DNA of 64,000 nucleotides from assembly GCA_963608705.1 (NCBI GenBank), contig CAVDHB010000068.1:62001-126000 (forward strand), written 5' to 3'. Positions within the stretch are counted from its first letter, which is position 1. Each line of letters begins with the position of its first letter. The translations under genes were made by a program, and so were the position numbers. A model generated the notes under the pieces. That model was given only the letters and a program-made list of their open reading frames with translations. It had not been told where the DNA came from and did not search any database. The DNA is from CAVDHB01 sp963608705 (GTDB lineage Bacteria; Bacteroidota; Bacteroidia; Bacteroidales; Bacteroidaceae). This document shows positions 35,493-44,622 of this stretch, in pieces.

Positions 35493-36326
35493 ATGAACAA
35501 GAAAGTTTATTTTTCCATGTGGGGACTTCTATGGATGTTCCTTACGCTACCCCTCTCGTTGTCTGCCCAAACTGAGCCTAGATGGACAAAAAGCAAAGTC
35601 ATGGCTTCCATGAACGCCGACCGCTCCAACGACACCTATGAGTTGATGAACACCGAGAGCTTTGGACCAGATGTGAACCTTCTGAGAAAGGAAAGATTCA
35701 CGAAACTGATAGAGAAGATTGCCGAAAAGCATGGTTTGCAAGCCATGAAAGCACGAGTTGACACCCTGAAAAAGGATATCCATGTGCGCCCCAAGGACTT
35801 CACCATTTCCTTTGCCGGTGACTCTACGGCTGCATTCCAGGTAAAGCTCATAGATGAATATGAGGAGTTTGCCGACAACATTGACCAAACTTATGATTGG
35901 ACGCTCTACCAGCTCTTCGCCGTATCCAAGAAGGACGTGACTCCCGTCTATGACACTTTCGAGGTGACCAAGAAGTATAACTCCAAAGCTACGGTGAGGT
36001 CCATTATCCCTGGATTAGGACAACTTTACAAAGGCCACAAAGTCAAGGCTTATACTATCTGGGGATTGGAAGGAGGATTGTTGGCTGCCACCTTATATTT
36101 TAACCATAAGCAAAACCATTATGGTGACAAGGGTTGGAGAAGCAAGTCACGAAGCTATCGACAGATGCGCAACCTAGCCATCTTGGGAATGGGCGTGGTC
36201 TATGCCTATAACCTCTTGGATGCCGCCATATCCAAAGCTGCCACAAGAGTTGTCATAAAAAAGGTGGAAATTCGCCCTTCCATCATGGACAACGGAGCAG
36301 GACTTGCCATGGCATGGGGATTCTGA
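35493..36326 (+). CDS. DUF5683-like secreted/membrane protein
   Basis: The 277-residue protein has a cleavable signal peptide (hydrophobic core then LSAQ at about 23-26). Its C-terminal half has SIIPGLGQLYKGHKVKAYTIW (about 169-189) and two hydrophobic stretches, as in the Bacteroidetes DUF5683 family. Function unknown. It is a non-glycosyltransferase gene inserted in the operon, perhaps an envelope partner of the export machinery. The same locus ends with another envelope protein (41469-43328). Confidence 0.65.
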   Translation: MNKKVYFSMWGLLWMFLTLPLSLSAQTEPRWTKSKVMASMNADRSNDTYELMNTESFGPDVNLLRKERFTKLIEKIAEKHGLQAMKARVDTLKKDIHVRPKDFTISFAGDSTAAFQVKLIDEYEEFADNIDQTYDWTLYQLFAVSKKDVTPVYDTFEVTKKYNSKATVRSIIPGLGQLYKGHKVKAYTIWGLEGGLLAATLYFNHKQNHYGDKGWRSKSRSYRQMRNLAILGMGVVYAYNLLDAAISKAATRVVIKKVEIRPSIMDNGAGLAMAWGF

Positions 36327-36354
36327 CGGAAATGGTTTATAAATCTCGACCAAG

Positions 36355-37503
36355 ATGAAACGCCCCAAACTCATTTGGGTATCCACCGTGCCTACCTCGT
36401 TGAACACATTCTGTCGTGGTTTGTTTATAGAGCTATCGCACGACTATGAGGTAGTGGCGGTATCATCGCCTGGTGACGAACTTCTTGAGATAGCCCAAAG
36501 GGAGCGTGTCAAGGTGATAGCCGTACCCATGGAGCGGCACATATCTCTTTGGAAAGACCTACGCTCGCTTCTTTTGCTTGCAAAGGTATTTAGGCAAGAG
36601 CGGCCAACTATGGTGCATAGCATCACACCGAAGGCTGGGTTGCTTGCCATGCTGGCAGCTCGCATTGCACATGTCCCTGTGAGAATCCATACTTTTACGG
36701 GACTGGTTTTTCCTACAGCCCAAGGATTGATGAAACAACTCCTGATGCGGACTGACCGAATCACCTGTGCCTGCGCCACCCATGTCATAGCCGAAGGGCA
36801 AGGCGTAAGGAACGACCTCATAGACTATGGTATCACTCGAAAGGACGTACGGGTGTTAGGGCATGGAAATGTCAGGGGAATTGACCTTGAATACTATAGC
36901 CGCAGCCAAGATGTAATGCGCCAAGCTATCGGGATACGCAAGTCGTTGAAAATTTTGGGCAAGAGTTTTACCTTTGTCTTTGTAGGACGAATCGTCAAGG
37001 ACAAAGGCATGAGGGAGTTGATAGCAGCTTTTCACCTATTATATAATAGGTATCCAAATGTCTACTTGATACTGGTTGGGAAAGAAGAACCTAAACTGGA
37101 TCCCTTACCTCGTGAAACTCGGGAAAGTGTTTCCTTTAATTCTCATATCCATGCCGTCGGCATGCAGGAAGATGTTAGGCCTTGGTATGCCGCAGCAGAC
37201 GCACTGGTATTTCCTAGTTATCGGGAAGGATTTCCCAATGTAGTTCTGGAGGCTGGCGCCATGGGACTTCCCTCTATCGTGACAGACATCAATGGGGCAC
37301 GTGAGATCATCCTTCGTGGCAAGAATGGCATGGTCATTCCTCCCAAAAACGAACAGACCCTGTTGGAAGCCATGATAGAAATGATAGAACATCCCGACAA
37401 GACACAAGCATGGGCTGCAAACGCCAGACCTATGATAGCTTCCCGTTATGAGCAAGGATATGTGCGACAGTGTCTAAAAGAGTTCTATAAAAGCATACTA
37501 TGA
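36355..37503 (+). CDS. Glycosyltransferase family 4 (probable first or early sugar transfer)
   Basis: The 382-residue GT-B enzyme has an N-terminal LIWVSTVPTSLNTF, a HSITPKAGLLAMLAA stretch as in PglA/WbpH-like enzymes acting just after the phosphoglycosyl transferase, FVGRIVKDKGMRELI and the E-x7-E motif EGFPNVVLE. It overlaps the acetyltransferase gene by four bases, and so belongs to the pgl-like cassette that makes and loads the first sugar. Function by family and position. Confidence 0.85.
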   Translation: MKRPKLIWVSTVPTSLNTFCRGLFIELSHDYEVVAVSSPGDELLEIAQRERVKVIAVPMERHISLWKDLRSLLLLAKVFRQERPTMVHSITPKAGLLAMLAARIAHVPVRIHTFTGLVFPTAQGLMKQLLMRTDRITCACATHVIAEGQGVRNDLIDYGITRKDVRVLGHGNVRGIDLEYYSRSQDVMRQAIGIRKSLKILGKSFTFVFVGRIVKDKGMRELIAAFHLLYNRYPNVYLILVGKEEPKLDPLPRETRESVSFNSHIHAVGMQEDVRPWYAAADALVFPSYREGFPNVVLEAGAMGLPSIVTDINGAREIILRGKNGMVIPPKNEQTLLEAMIEMIEHPDKTQAWAANARPMIASRYEQGYVRQCLKEFYKSIL

Positions 37504-38102
37504 TTACTCCATTGTTTATTTTCATAAAACACCATTTCTCGTTTCTGTGGAGATTGATTGAAGATGTAAATGGAATGCTCTTCAAACTACGTTATCATGA
37601 TGTCGATGTGATAGCCAAAGATGTTTTGAATGGTATCCAGCTTGAACATTTTAGATTTGGACTTGTCACTGAGAGCGACATTCCCTATCTGTGCACCTTT
37701 CTCAATCGACAGACAGATGGTTACATCAAACATTTCAAACCTCACGATTTCGATGCTGCAACGCTGTACCATTTGCTGTATAACCCAGCTTTTATCATGA
37801 TGAAGGCCATTTCGAAGACAGACGGTATGATAATTGGATATTTCTTCTTACGTTGTTTTTTTATGGGCAAGGCATTCCATGGCTTAATAGTCGATGGTCA
37901 TTCAAGTGGAAAGGGTGTCGGTACTGCCATGTGGAGCAGTTCGATGCTCATTAGTAATAGACTAAATATAAAGATGTATGCCACTATCAGTAAGAATAAT
38001 GAGGCTTCGCTTCGTTCATGCCGCATGGGGACAAGTGTAAACGTGGTGAAGCCTCTCCCAAACGACTATTTACTCATAGAATGCAATATAAAAAATACAT
38101 GA
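37500..38102 (+). CDS. GNAT-family acetyltransferase (sugar N-acetyltransferase candidate)
   Basis: The 200-residue protein has the acetyl-CoA loop of GNAT enzymes (HSSGKGVGTAMW, about 140-151) and the C-terminal ISKNNEASLRSCRMG. By position between a GT4 and the PglC-like transferase, it probably acetylates the 4-amino group made by the DegT aminotransferase (39.8 kb), as WecD does; the Campylobacter route uses a left-handed beta-helix enzyme (PglD) instead. It overlaps both neighbours by four bases. Confidence 0.65.
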   Translation: MITPLFIFIKHHFSFLWRLIEDVNGMLFKLRYHDVDVIAKDVLNGIQLEHFRFGLVTESDIPYLCTFLNRQTDGYIKHFKPHDFDAATLYHLLYNPAFIMMKAISKTDGMIIGYFFLRCFFMGKAFHGLIVDGHSSGKGVGTAMWSSSMLISNRLNIKMYATISKNNEASLRSCRMGTSVNVVKPLPNDYLLIECNIKNT

Positions 38103-38683
38103 TTGCGAAAGAGTTATTCGACAGAATATGCGCTTTCTGTGGGCTACTCTTTTTATGGCCATTGTTAGTTATCATAGCCTTGATGATACGCATAAAGATG
38201 CCAGATGGCTCTATTCTTTTCAAACAAAAAAGAGTTGGACAATACGGAAGGCTGTTCACACTGGTCAAATTCCGAACCATGACTTTGCATCATAATGGCT
38301 CTACGGTCAGTGTGGCAGGAGAAAGCCGCATCACTCCCTTGGGAGCCAAACTACGCAAATATAAGCTTGACGAACTGCCAGAACTATGGAATGTGCTGAA
38401 AGGAGACATGAGTTTTGTGGGACCACGCCCCGATGTGCCAGGATATGCCGATCTGCTGAAGGGGAGCGACAGAGACATTCTCTTGTTGAAGCCTGGCATT
38501 ACTGGCCCCGCAACCTTGAAATATCGGAATGAAGAAGAGCTATTGGCTCGACAACCCAACCCACAAAAGTATAATGACGAGGTAATCTTTCCCGACAAGG
38601 TGCGCATGAACCTGGAATACCAAAGAAGTCACTCGCTCTGGGGAGATATAAAAATCATTTTCCAAACGTTATGGAAGAAATAG
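38099..38683 (+). CDS. PglC-like phosphoglycosyl transferase
   Basis: The 194-residue monotopic membrane enzyme links the first phosphosugar to undecaprenyl phosphate and so starts each glycan. A single N-terminal hydrophobic re-entrant segment (CGLLFLWPLLVIIALMI) is followed by FKQKRVGQYGRLFTLVKFRTM, LDELPELWNVLKGDMSFVGPRP and PGITGPATLKYR. The small size fits PglC rather than WbaP/WcaJ. I use the ATG at 38099, which overlaps the previous stop (ATGA). Confidence 0.9.
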   Translation: MIAKELFDRICAFCGLLFLWPLLVIIALMIRIKMPDGSILFKQKRVGQYGRLFTLVKFRTMTLHHNGSTVSVAGESRITPLGAKLRKYKLDELPELWNVLKGDMSFVGPRPDVPGYADLLKGSDRDILLLKPGITGPATLKYRNEEELLARQPNPQKYNDEVIFPDKVRMNLEYQRSHSLWGDIKIIFQTLWKK

Positions 38684-38707
38684 AGAGTTATAACGAAAAA
38701 AAATAGT

Positions 38708-39847
38708 ATGAGCAGAAATAAGATTTACCTCTGCCTGGCCCACATGGGCGAACAGGAAAAGAAATACATCCAGGAGGCATTTGACACAAACTGGGTAGTC
38801 CCCCTGGGACCCAATGTGGATGGATTCGAAAAGGATTTGGAACAATACTTGGGTCGTGATAAGCAAGTGGCGGCCTTGTCTGCTGGTACGGCGGCGTTGC
38901 ATTTAGCGCTTGTGTTGCTGGGTGTCCAGCGTGGCGACGAGGTCATTTGCCAGAGCTTTACCTTTACAGCCTCGGCCAATCCGATAGTCTACCAAGGTGC
39001 CACGCCTGTGTTTGTGGACAGCGAGCCTGCAACATGGAACATGTCGCCCGAGCTTCTGGAGGAAGCCATCAAGGACCGAATCTCCACCACTGGGCATAAG
39101 CCGAAAGCCATCATCGCCGTACACCTATACGGAATGCCCTGCATGATGGACGAAATCTTGGAGATAGCCCATCGTTATGAGATTCCCGTGGTGGAGGATG
39201 CGGCCGAGGCTCTCGGCTCACGATACCATGGCCGGCCTTGTGGCACATTGGGGCAATATGGAATATTGAGCTTCAACGGCAACAAGATGATTACCACCAG
39301 CGGAGGCGGCGCATTGGTATGTCCCTCGCAGGAAGCGAAGAAACGTGCCACCTTCTATGCCACCCAGGCAAGAGAGCCTTTCCCATACTACCAGCATGAG
39401 CACATCGGATACAACTATCGCATGAGCAACATCTGCGCTGGCATAGGACGGGGACAGATGCAAGTGCTTGACCAACACATCGCCCACCATCGCCATGCCG
39501 CAGCTTTCTATGCCCAGCAACTGAACGAAATCGAGGGTCTTTCCATTCATCAGAATCCAACTCCCAAGCATGAGAGCAACTACTGGCTCAACACCGTGCT
39601 CATCGACTCCGAAAAGACAGGTTTCGACTGCGAGGCTCTTCGCATCGCCTTGGATGAGGCTGGTATTGAGAGTCGCCGACTCTGGAAGCCTCTGCACCTG
39701 CAACCCGTGTTCAGCGGTGCACCTCGGTATGTGAACGGTGTGAGCGAAGTTTTGTTTAATAAAGGATTATGCCTGCCCAGTGGTCCTTGCGTCACAGACG
39801 AAGACTTGCAGCGAATCGTAGGTGAAATCCAAAAAAGAAGGAGATAA
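38708..39847 (+). CDS. DegT/DnrJ/EryC1 sugar aminotransferase (PglE-like)
   Basis: The 379-residue PLP enzyme has ALSAGTAALHLAL (57-68), an Asp in VVEDAAEALGS (Asp164) and the PLP lysine in FNGNKMITTSGGG (Lys193). It should transfer an amino group to the 4-keto sugar made by the dehydratase encoded two bases downstream. Together with the acetyltransferase and PglC-like enzyme this points to a bacillosamine-type (2,4-diamino-2,4,6-trideoxyhexose) first sugar. Confidence 0.9.
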   Translation: MSRNKIYLCLAHMGEQEKKYIQEAFDTNWVVPLGPNVDGFEKDLEQYLGRDKQVAALSAGTAALHLALVLLGVQRGDEVICQSFTFTASANPIVYQGATPVFVDSEPATWNMSPELLEEAIKDRISTTGHKPKAIIAVHLYGMPCMMDEILEIAHRYEIPVVEDAAEALGSRYHGRPCGTLGQYGILSFNGNKMITTSGGGALVCPSQEAKKRATFYATQAREPFPYYQHEHIGYNYRMSNICAGIGRGQMQVLDQHIAHHRHAAAFYAQQLNEIEGLSIHQNPTPKHESNYWLNTVLIDSEKTGFDCEALRIALDEAGIESRRLWKPLHLQPVFSGAPRYVNGVSEVLFNKGLCLPSGPCVTDEDLQRIVGEIQKRRR

Positions 39848-39849
39848 AT

Positions 39850-41472
39850 ATGTATGAAAAGATAATAGACTGGTATCTTTCACGAGAGGCTGTGCCTTAC
39901 TGGAGTGTACTCCTCACAGATTGCCTTTTCGTGCTGGTGGCTGGCTTTATAGCCTATGCCGTTAATAATGAACCGATTATTTTTGTAGCCAATGCAGGTA
40001 TGCTGTCTGTCACACTTTTGGCTTATATGCCCTGCTTCCTTATTGGCTTTCGTTTGTTCCATAGCTACAGCGGCATCATCAGGAAGAGTACGTTCATGGA
40101 TGTGGCTCGTCCGGCATTCGCCTTGCTGGCGGGAGTTGTGCTGGTGATGTTGCTGAGATTCTTTCTCCATGCCGATGATGTGTTGTTGCCCATGCGATTC
40201 CGCAACCTGTTGTTGCAGTGGTTGTTGGCTACGGTGATGATGTGTGGATTGAGGGTCTTGGCCAAGGTATTTTACGACATCTATTTGAATAAGCGCAGTC
40301 CCAACGGAGCATACGGTCTGGATGATGCTTCCCTGCTCGGTATGGAAATGGAGGAATTGCTGCCCCGTGAGCCTATCACGGTTGATATGGATGCCATCCG
40401 GGCATCTATGCAAGGCCGTAGCATCATGGTGACAGGAGCAGCTGGAAGCATTGGATCAGAACTGGCTCGTCTGCTGGCCACCTTCGCTCCTAAGCGTTTG
40501 GTGCTTATTGATCAAGCCGAGTCACCCCTGCATGAGGTGAGGCTGTGGATGAAAAGGGAGCATCCCGACTTGGAATGCCATACCATCGTGTGCAACATCT
40601 GTCATCATCATCGCATGGAGGCACTGTTCAAGACGTTTCGGCCCGGGCTGATCTTCCATGCCGCAGCTTATAAGCATGTGCCGATGATGGAGGATAACCC
40701 CGTGGAGAGTGTATTGAACAATGTGGATGGAACTTGCAAGCTGGCCGATTTGGCCGTGAAGTATGGCGTGGAGAAGTTTGTGATGATCAGCACTGACAAG
40801 GCTGTCAATCCCACCAATGTGATGGGATGTTCCAAGCGCATTTGCGAGATGTATTGCCAGAGCCTGGCCAAGTCAGCGGGCTGTACCTGCAAGTTTATCA
40901 CCACTCGATTCGGTAACGTGCTGGGTTCTAATGGCTCCGTCATTCCCATTTTCCGTGAGCAGATACGCCGTGGAGGGCCTGTGATGGTGACACATCCTGA
41001 CATTGTACGCTTCTTCATGCTCATCCCTGAGGCTTGCCGTCTTGTGTTGGAGGCAGCCATGATGGGTAGGGGAGAGGAAATCTTTGTATTCGACATGGGT
41101 AAGCCTGTGCGTATTGTCGATTTGGCAAAGCGGATGATTAAGCTCAGTGGACGGCAAGACATCAAGATTCGGTTCTCTGGCCTTCGTCCCGGAGAGAAAC
41201 TTTATGAGGAAGTATTGGATGACAAGGAGACTGTCATCCCGACTTCCCATCCCAAAATCAAGGTGGCCCGGGTGAGGGAATACGATTTCGAGACTGTGCG
41301 TTTCATGACCCAGAGACTCATCGAGACAGCTCTGACCTACGACCCTGTGAAGACGGTGAGAGCCATGAAGCGGATGGTGCCGGAATACAAGAGCGAGAAC
41401 TCCATGTATTGCATGCTCGATATGCAAGGGGAGGAAATATGTAAGAATCAATCACAATATATTGCAATATGA
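39850..41472 (+). CDS. Membrane-bound UDP-sugar 4,6-dehydratase (WbpM/PglF-type), short form
   Basis: The 540-residue protein starts with four membrane helices (about 18-150), then goes almost directly to the catalytic SDR domain: MVTGAAGSIGSEL (about 194-206), STDKAVNPTNVMGCSKR (active-site Met/Lys in place of Tyr/Lys, as in WbpM) and RFSGLRPGEKLYEE. It should convert UDP-GlcNAc to its 4-keto-6-deoxy form. Usual family members have another Rossmann-like domain of about 100 residues between helices and catalytic part; here only a short linker is left. It overlaps the next gene by four bases. Confidence 0.88.
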   Translation: MYEKIIDWYLSREAVPYWSVLLTDCLFVLVAGFIAYAVNNEPIIFVANAGMLSVTLLAYMPCFLIGFRLFHSYSGIIRKSTFMDVARPAFALLAGVVLVMLLRFFLHADDVLLPMRFRNLLLQWLLATVMMCGLRVLAKVFYDIYLNKRSPNGAYGLDDASLLGMEMEELLPREPITVDMDAIRASMQGRSIMVTGAAGSIGSELARLLATFAPKRLVLIDQAESPLHEVRLWMKREHPDLECHTIVCNICHHHRMEALFKTFRPGLIFHAAAYKHVPMMEDNPVESVLNNVDGTCKLADLAVKYGVEKFVMISTDKAVNPTNVMGCSKRICEMYCQSLAKSAGCTCKFITTRFGNVLGSNGSVIPIFREQIRRGGPVMVTHPDIVRFFMLIPEACRLVLEAAMMGRGEEIFVFDMGKPVRIVDLAKRMIKLSGRQDIKIRFSGLRPGEKLYEEVLDDKETVIPTSHPKIKVARVREYDFETVRFMTQRLIETALTYDPVKTVRAMKRMVPEYKSENSMYCMLDMQGEEICKNQSQYIAI

Positions 41473-43328
41473 GAAATTCAAGAACTATGAGAAAAGTACT
41501 TTTCCCGCTGTTTGTCGGCCTATTGGCAGCAAACAGTATGACAGCCTTTGCGCAGAAAGACAAGCACAAGGATATACTGGATAGGTACAAGGATTATCGG
41601 GAAGTCTATCGGGATACTGCTGATCGGGTGATGCCCACCATGACGGAGATAAAGAACGATACGACCTTTGATCCTTTGCGTGTCGTGACCAACAAGTTTG
41701 GCAAGAATTGGTTTGTCTTTGCTACGGCTGGTGTGCATACCTTCCGCGGCGACTATTCTGGAACGGGCAAGTTTTCAGGCACGCTCTCACCTGATTGGGG
41801 TATCGGTGTAGGTAAGTGGTTTACCCCTGGTGTGGCATTGAAAGTGGAGTTTATCCACTCCGAGTCGCGTGGCTATACCGAGTACCAGACTGGACACTAT
41901 GGTTATGGCGACGTGATGCAGACGGCAGACGGCACGCCTTATCGCAAAATGAAGACCAAGTGGTGGGACATCAGTGCCAGTGCTTTGCTCAACCTGAGCC
42001 GACTCTTTCTGGGCTATGAGGGTTACAACAGTCCCAAGCGCATGAACCAATTTATGTTCGCAGCCGGTATCGGTGGCGTTCATCACCTGGGCTATGGCCA
42101 TAGCTATGGTTCCGACAACGAGTGGAGCGGGCATGTCGAACTACAGTATAGCCGGTTCTTCAATCCCAAGAAACGTTTCTCGCTCGACCTGAAGCTGAGG
42201 GGACTGTTCTACCAAACCAACTTTGACCTGGAATATGGACAGGCCGACCATTCCGCCTACAAATGGGATGCCAACCTGGGACTGGCTTTGGGCTTCACCT
42301 TCTATCTGGATAAGCAACGTTCGAATGGGTGGAGACACGGACAACAGACCATCTACCAGCGTGACTTCCGAGAGAGGAAAATCCTCGTGGTGAAAGAAAA
42401 GGAAAACACTGTGGACTACAACACACTCACTTTCTACGTTTTCTATCCCAACAACTACTCGGGTCGTAATGACGCCCCCTTGGTCAACGGTTCTTCAGTC
42501 AATGCGCTTGATTATTTGGCCGGAGGTATCTTCACCCAGAAGCAGTACACCGACAAGGGAGCCGTGGCTGCACGATTGATAGACGGCAAGTCGCCTATCG
42601 GATTGGACACCAAGAACCTGCCTACGGAGCGAGCCAACCAACACTTCAAGATTAACTATGTGCCACGTGGATACGAAATGGCTTCGGAGCCTCTTTCACT
42701 TAGTCTGAAGGCCGATGCCATGACTGACTTCCGCAATAAGGCAGGTTTCTACTATGCGCCTATCTACGACGGTAAGCATGTGTGGCAGTATCGTATCGAC
42801 GATGCCACGCTCGGACAGAAACTTCTCCTTGATGAGAATTATATGGAGACACACTCTTACGGCCTGAATGCCCACCGGGGCTTGGGTACTGTACGTGAGT
42901 ACATGAATATCGAGAAGGGAGAACTGCTCGTCAGCTTCGCCGACGTGTATGCCGCCATGACCTCCAACGAAGGCTATATCTCGCAGTTTGCCGACTCGGC
43001 CACCGTGGAAAAGGTGAAGCGTATCCTTGATCAAGGCATCATCACCATGATACAGACCGAGGGGCTGGCTACCAGTCAGGATAACTATTCGGGTGCTGAT
43101 GCTGCACGGGTGGGGCAAGACCGAAACACGGCTCTCTCTCAAAACCGTGCTCACACCGTCATCTCTTGGCTCAAGGGTAAGCCTCGCTTGAACGATGTGT
43201 CTTCGCAGATATTCATGGTGAGTAGCCTGAGTGGTCCTATTCGCAATGTGCAAGACAAGAGTACCCGTGGGCTTCCTGCCAAACTAAACCGCTGTGTGAA
43301 GGTGAAAATCCATTATATGCTCAAATAG
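41469..43328 (+). CDS. Outer-membrane beta-barrel protein with OmpA-like C-terminus
   Basis: The 619-residue protein has a signal peptide (hydrophobic core, then TAFAQ near residue 29). Residues about 70-290 are rich in alternating aromatic strands (FVFATAGVHTFRGDYSG, GIGVGKWFTPGVALKVEF), as in a barrel. The C-terminal end carries RNTALSQNRAHTVISWL, resembling the peptidoglycan-binding OmpA box (N..LS..RA..V..). It overlaps the dehydratase gene by four bases and closes the operon, so it may anchor or guide the exported glycan. Function is inferred. Confidence 0.7.
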   Translation: MRNSRTMRKVLFPLFVGLLAANSMTAFAQKDKHKDILDRYKDYREVYRDTADRVMPTMTEIKNDTTFDPLRVVTNKFGKNWFVFATAGVHTFRGDYSGTGKFSGTLSPDWGIGVGKWFTPGVALKVEFIHSESRGYTEYQTGHYGYGDVMQTADGTPYRKMKTKWWDISASALLNLSRLFLGYEGYNSPKRMNQFMFAAGIGGVHHLGYGHSYGSDNEWSGHVELQYSRFFNPKKRFSLDLKLRGLFYQTNFDLEYGQADHSAYKWDANLGLALGFTFYLDKQRSNGWRHGQQTIYQRDFRERKILVVKEKENTVDYNTLTFYVFYPNNYSGRNDAPLVNGSSVNALDYLAGGIFTQKQYTDKGAVAARLIDGKSPIGLDTKNLPTERANQHFKINYVPRGYEMASEPLSLSLKADAMTDFRNKAGFYYAPIYDGKHVWQYRIDDATLGQKLLLDENYMETHSYGLNAHRGLGTVREYMNIEKGELLVSFADVYAAMTSNEGYISQFADSATVEKVKRILDQGIITMIQTEGLATSQDNYSGADAARVGQDRNTALSQNRAHTVISWLKGKPRLNDVSSQIFMVSSLSGPIRNVQDKSTRGLPAKLNRCVKVKIHYMLK

Positions 43329-43375
43329 GACTGCAATATAGATTATTCGTAACAATAGACTAACTTAAAATAAGT

Positions 43376-43414
43376 CCCCGTGGGTGGAGAGCTTCTCCAC
43401 TCACGGGGGCTTTT
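43376..43414. terminator. Strong bidirectional terminator ending the capsule operon
   Basis: CCCCGTGGGTGGAG (43376-43389) pairs with CTCCACTCACGGGG (43395-43408), 14 bp with one G-T pair, followed by GCTTTT. On the other strand a T-rich tract also follows, so it can end manA transcription too. Confidence 0.85.
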
Positions 43415-43508
43415 CATGTTCCGTTGAAATGTATTATTGTCGGCGTACCATTTTTCCCACTTGTATAGAAGTGAGCGATGACTTTCAGCGGACTAATATT
43501 TCGCCTGT

Positions 43509-44489
43509 TTATACGTACGATTCCAGCACCTTCATGCCTTCACCCTGTGCGGGTATGACTTCGATGGATTTTGTGGTGGCGGGCAACACGATTGTCTCAC
43601 CCTCGGAGAGCGTGGTTTCGTTTCCCTCGTTGTCCACTACCTTGGAGTGTCCCTTCAGTCCCATTAACACGACGAAAGAGTCCAGCTCGGAATAGTCCAT
43701 GGTCATTTGCTCCGTAAGGTCGTACACCGTGGTCGTGAAATAAGGGCAGCTGGCAATCTCCACCGGCTCGTCTTTCTTGGGCTGGTAATGTGTCTGGTAG
43801 TCTGTGAGTATGTTTTTGAAGTCGATGCACTGTTTCGCCTGTTCAGTGTGCAGCTCCCGGTAGTTTCCGTTTTTGTCTTTGCGCTTGAAGTCGTAGAGGC
43901 GGAAGGTCGTGTCGGAAGTCTCCTGTATTTCCGCCAAGAACGTGCCTTTCCCGATGCTGTGGATTCTTCCTGCCTGGATGAAGAACACATCCCCGTCTTT
44001 CACGGGATAGTCGTAGAGCGCGTCGCAGATGGAGCCGTCTTCTACCATGTGTTCGTATTCCTCCGGTGTGATTTCCTTCTTCAATCCCACTCTCAGATGT
44101 GCGTCAGGGTCGGATTCCATGACATACCACATCTCTGTCTTCCCCCGGTTTTTCCCGAATTTCTTTTGTGCGTCCTCATCGCTGGGATGCACTTGTATGG
44201 AGAGGTCTTTCTGTGCGTCGATGAATTTTATAAGGAGAGGGAACTCGTCATGGAATCGTTCATAGTTCTCTTTTCCCACAAGCTTGTCTTTCATCTCCCG
44301 TACCACCTCGTTGAGTTTCTTTCCCTTGTAAGGGCCGTTGGCCACGATGCTCTCATTGCCTTCCACGCCGCTTACTTCCCAGCTTTCGCCTACCTGGGTC
44401 AAATCGCTTTGCAGATGTTTGAATGGTACAATCTTTTCTCCACCCCACAGGGTTTGTTTCAATAAAGGTTGAAATTTGAATGGTTCCAT
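43509..44489 (-). CDS. manA: Mannose-6-phosphate isomerase, class I
   Basis: The 326-residue cupin enzyme interconverts mannose-6-phosphate and fructose-6-phosphate and feeds GDP-mannose synthesis. The zinc/active-site region LSIQVHPSDEDAQ and KTEMWYVME, then FFIQAGRIHSIGKG, are present. The start is the ATG at 44489 (MEPFKFQPLLKQTLWGG); an upstream in-frame reading overlaps the promoter. It lies beside the capsule locus but has its own consensus promoter, so it is probably a core gene. Confidence 0.93.
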   Translation of the reverse strand: MEPFKFQPLLKQTLWGGEKIVPFKHLQSDLTQVGESWEVSGVEGNESIVANGPYKGKKLNEVVREMKDKLVGKENYERFHDEFPLLIKFIDAQKDLSIQVHPSDEDAQKKFGKNRGKTEMWYVMESDPDAHLRVGLKKEITPEEYEHMVEDGSICDALYDYPVKDGDVFFIQAGRIHSIGKGTFLAEIQETSDTTFRLYDFKRKDKNGNYRELHTEQAKQCIDFKNILTDYQTHYQPKKDEPVEIASCPYFTTTVYDLTEQMTMDYSELDSFVVLMGLKGHSKVVDNEGNETTLSEGETIVLPATTKSIEVIPAQGEGMKVLESYV

Positions 44490-44523
44490 AATAAGTGAAG
44501 TTTTATGTTTGTTCAATCGTAGA

Positions 44524-44553
44524 CAAAGATACAGATTAGTCTTCACATACAAA
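44524..44553 (-). promoter_or_regulatory. Promoter of manA
   Basis: Minus-strand TTTG (44553-44550), 18 bases, TATCTTTG (44531-44524). Transcription should start near 44517, 28 bases before the ATG. Confidence 0.7.
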
Positions 44554-44583
44554 AGGTCTTCTTTCAATTAAGTCTTAGTTTTT

Positions 44584-44615
44584 GTTGCTTTTATGCTTTG
44601 TTTACGTTACCTTTG
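44584..44615 (+). promoter_or_regulatory. Promoter of the giant sensor gene
   Basis: GTTG (44584-44587), 20 bases, TACCTTTG (44608-44615), an exact TAnnTTTG. Transcription would begin at about 44621-44623, at or next to the ATG at 44623, implying a leaderless or very short-leader mRNA. Confidence 0.6.
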
Positions 44616-44622
44616 CAATTCC

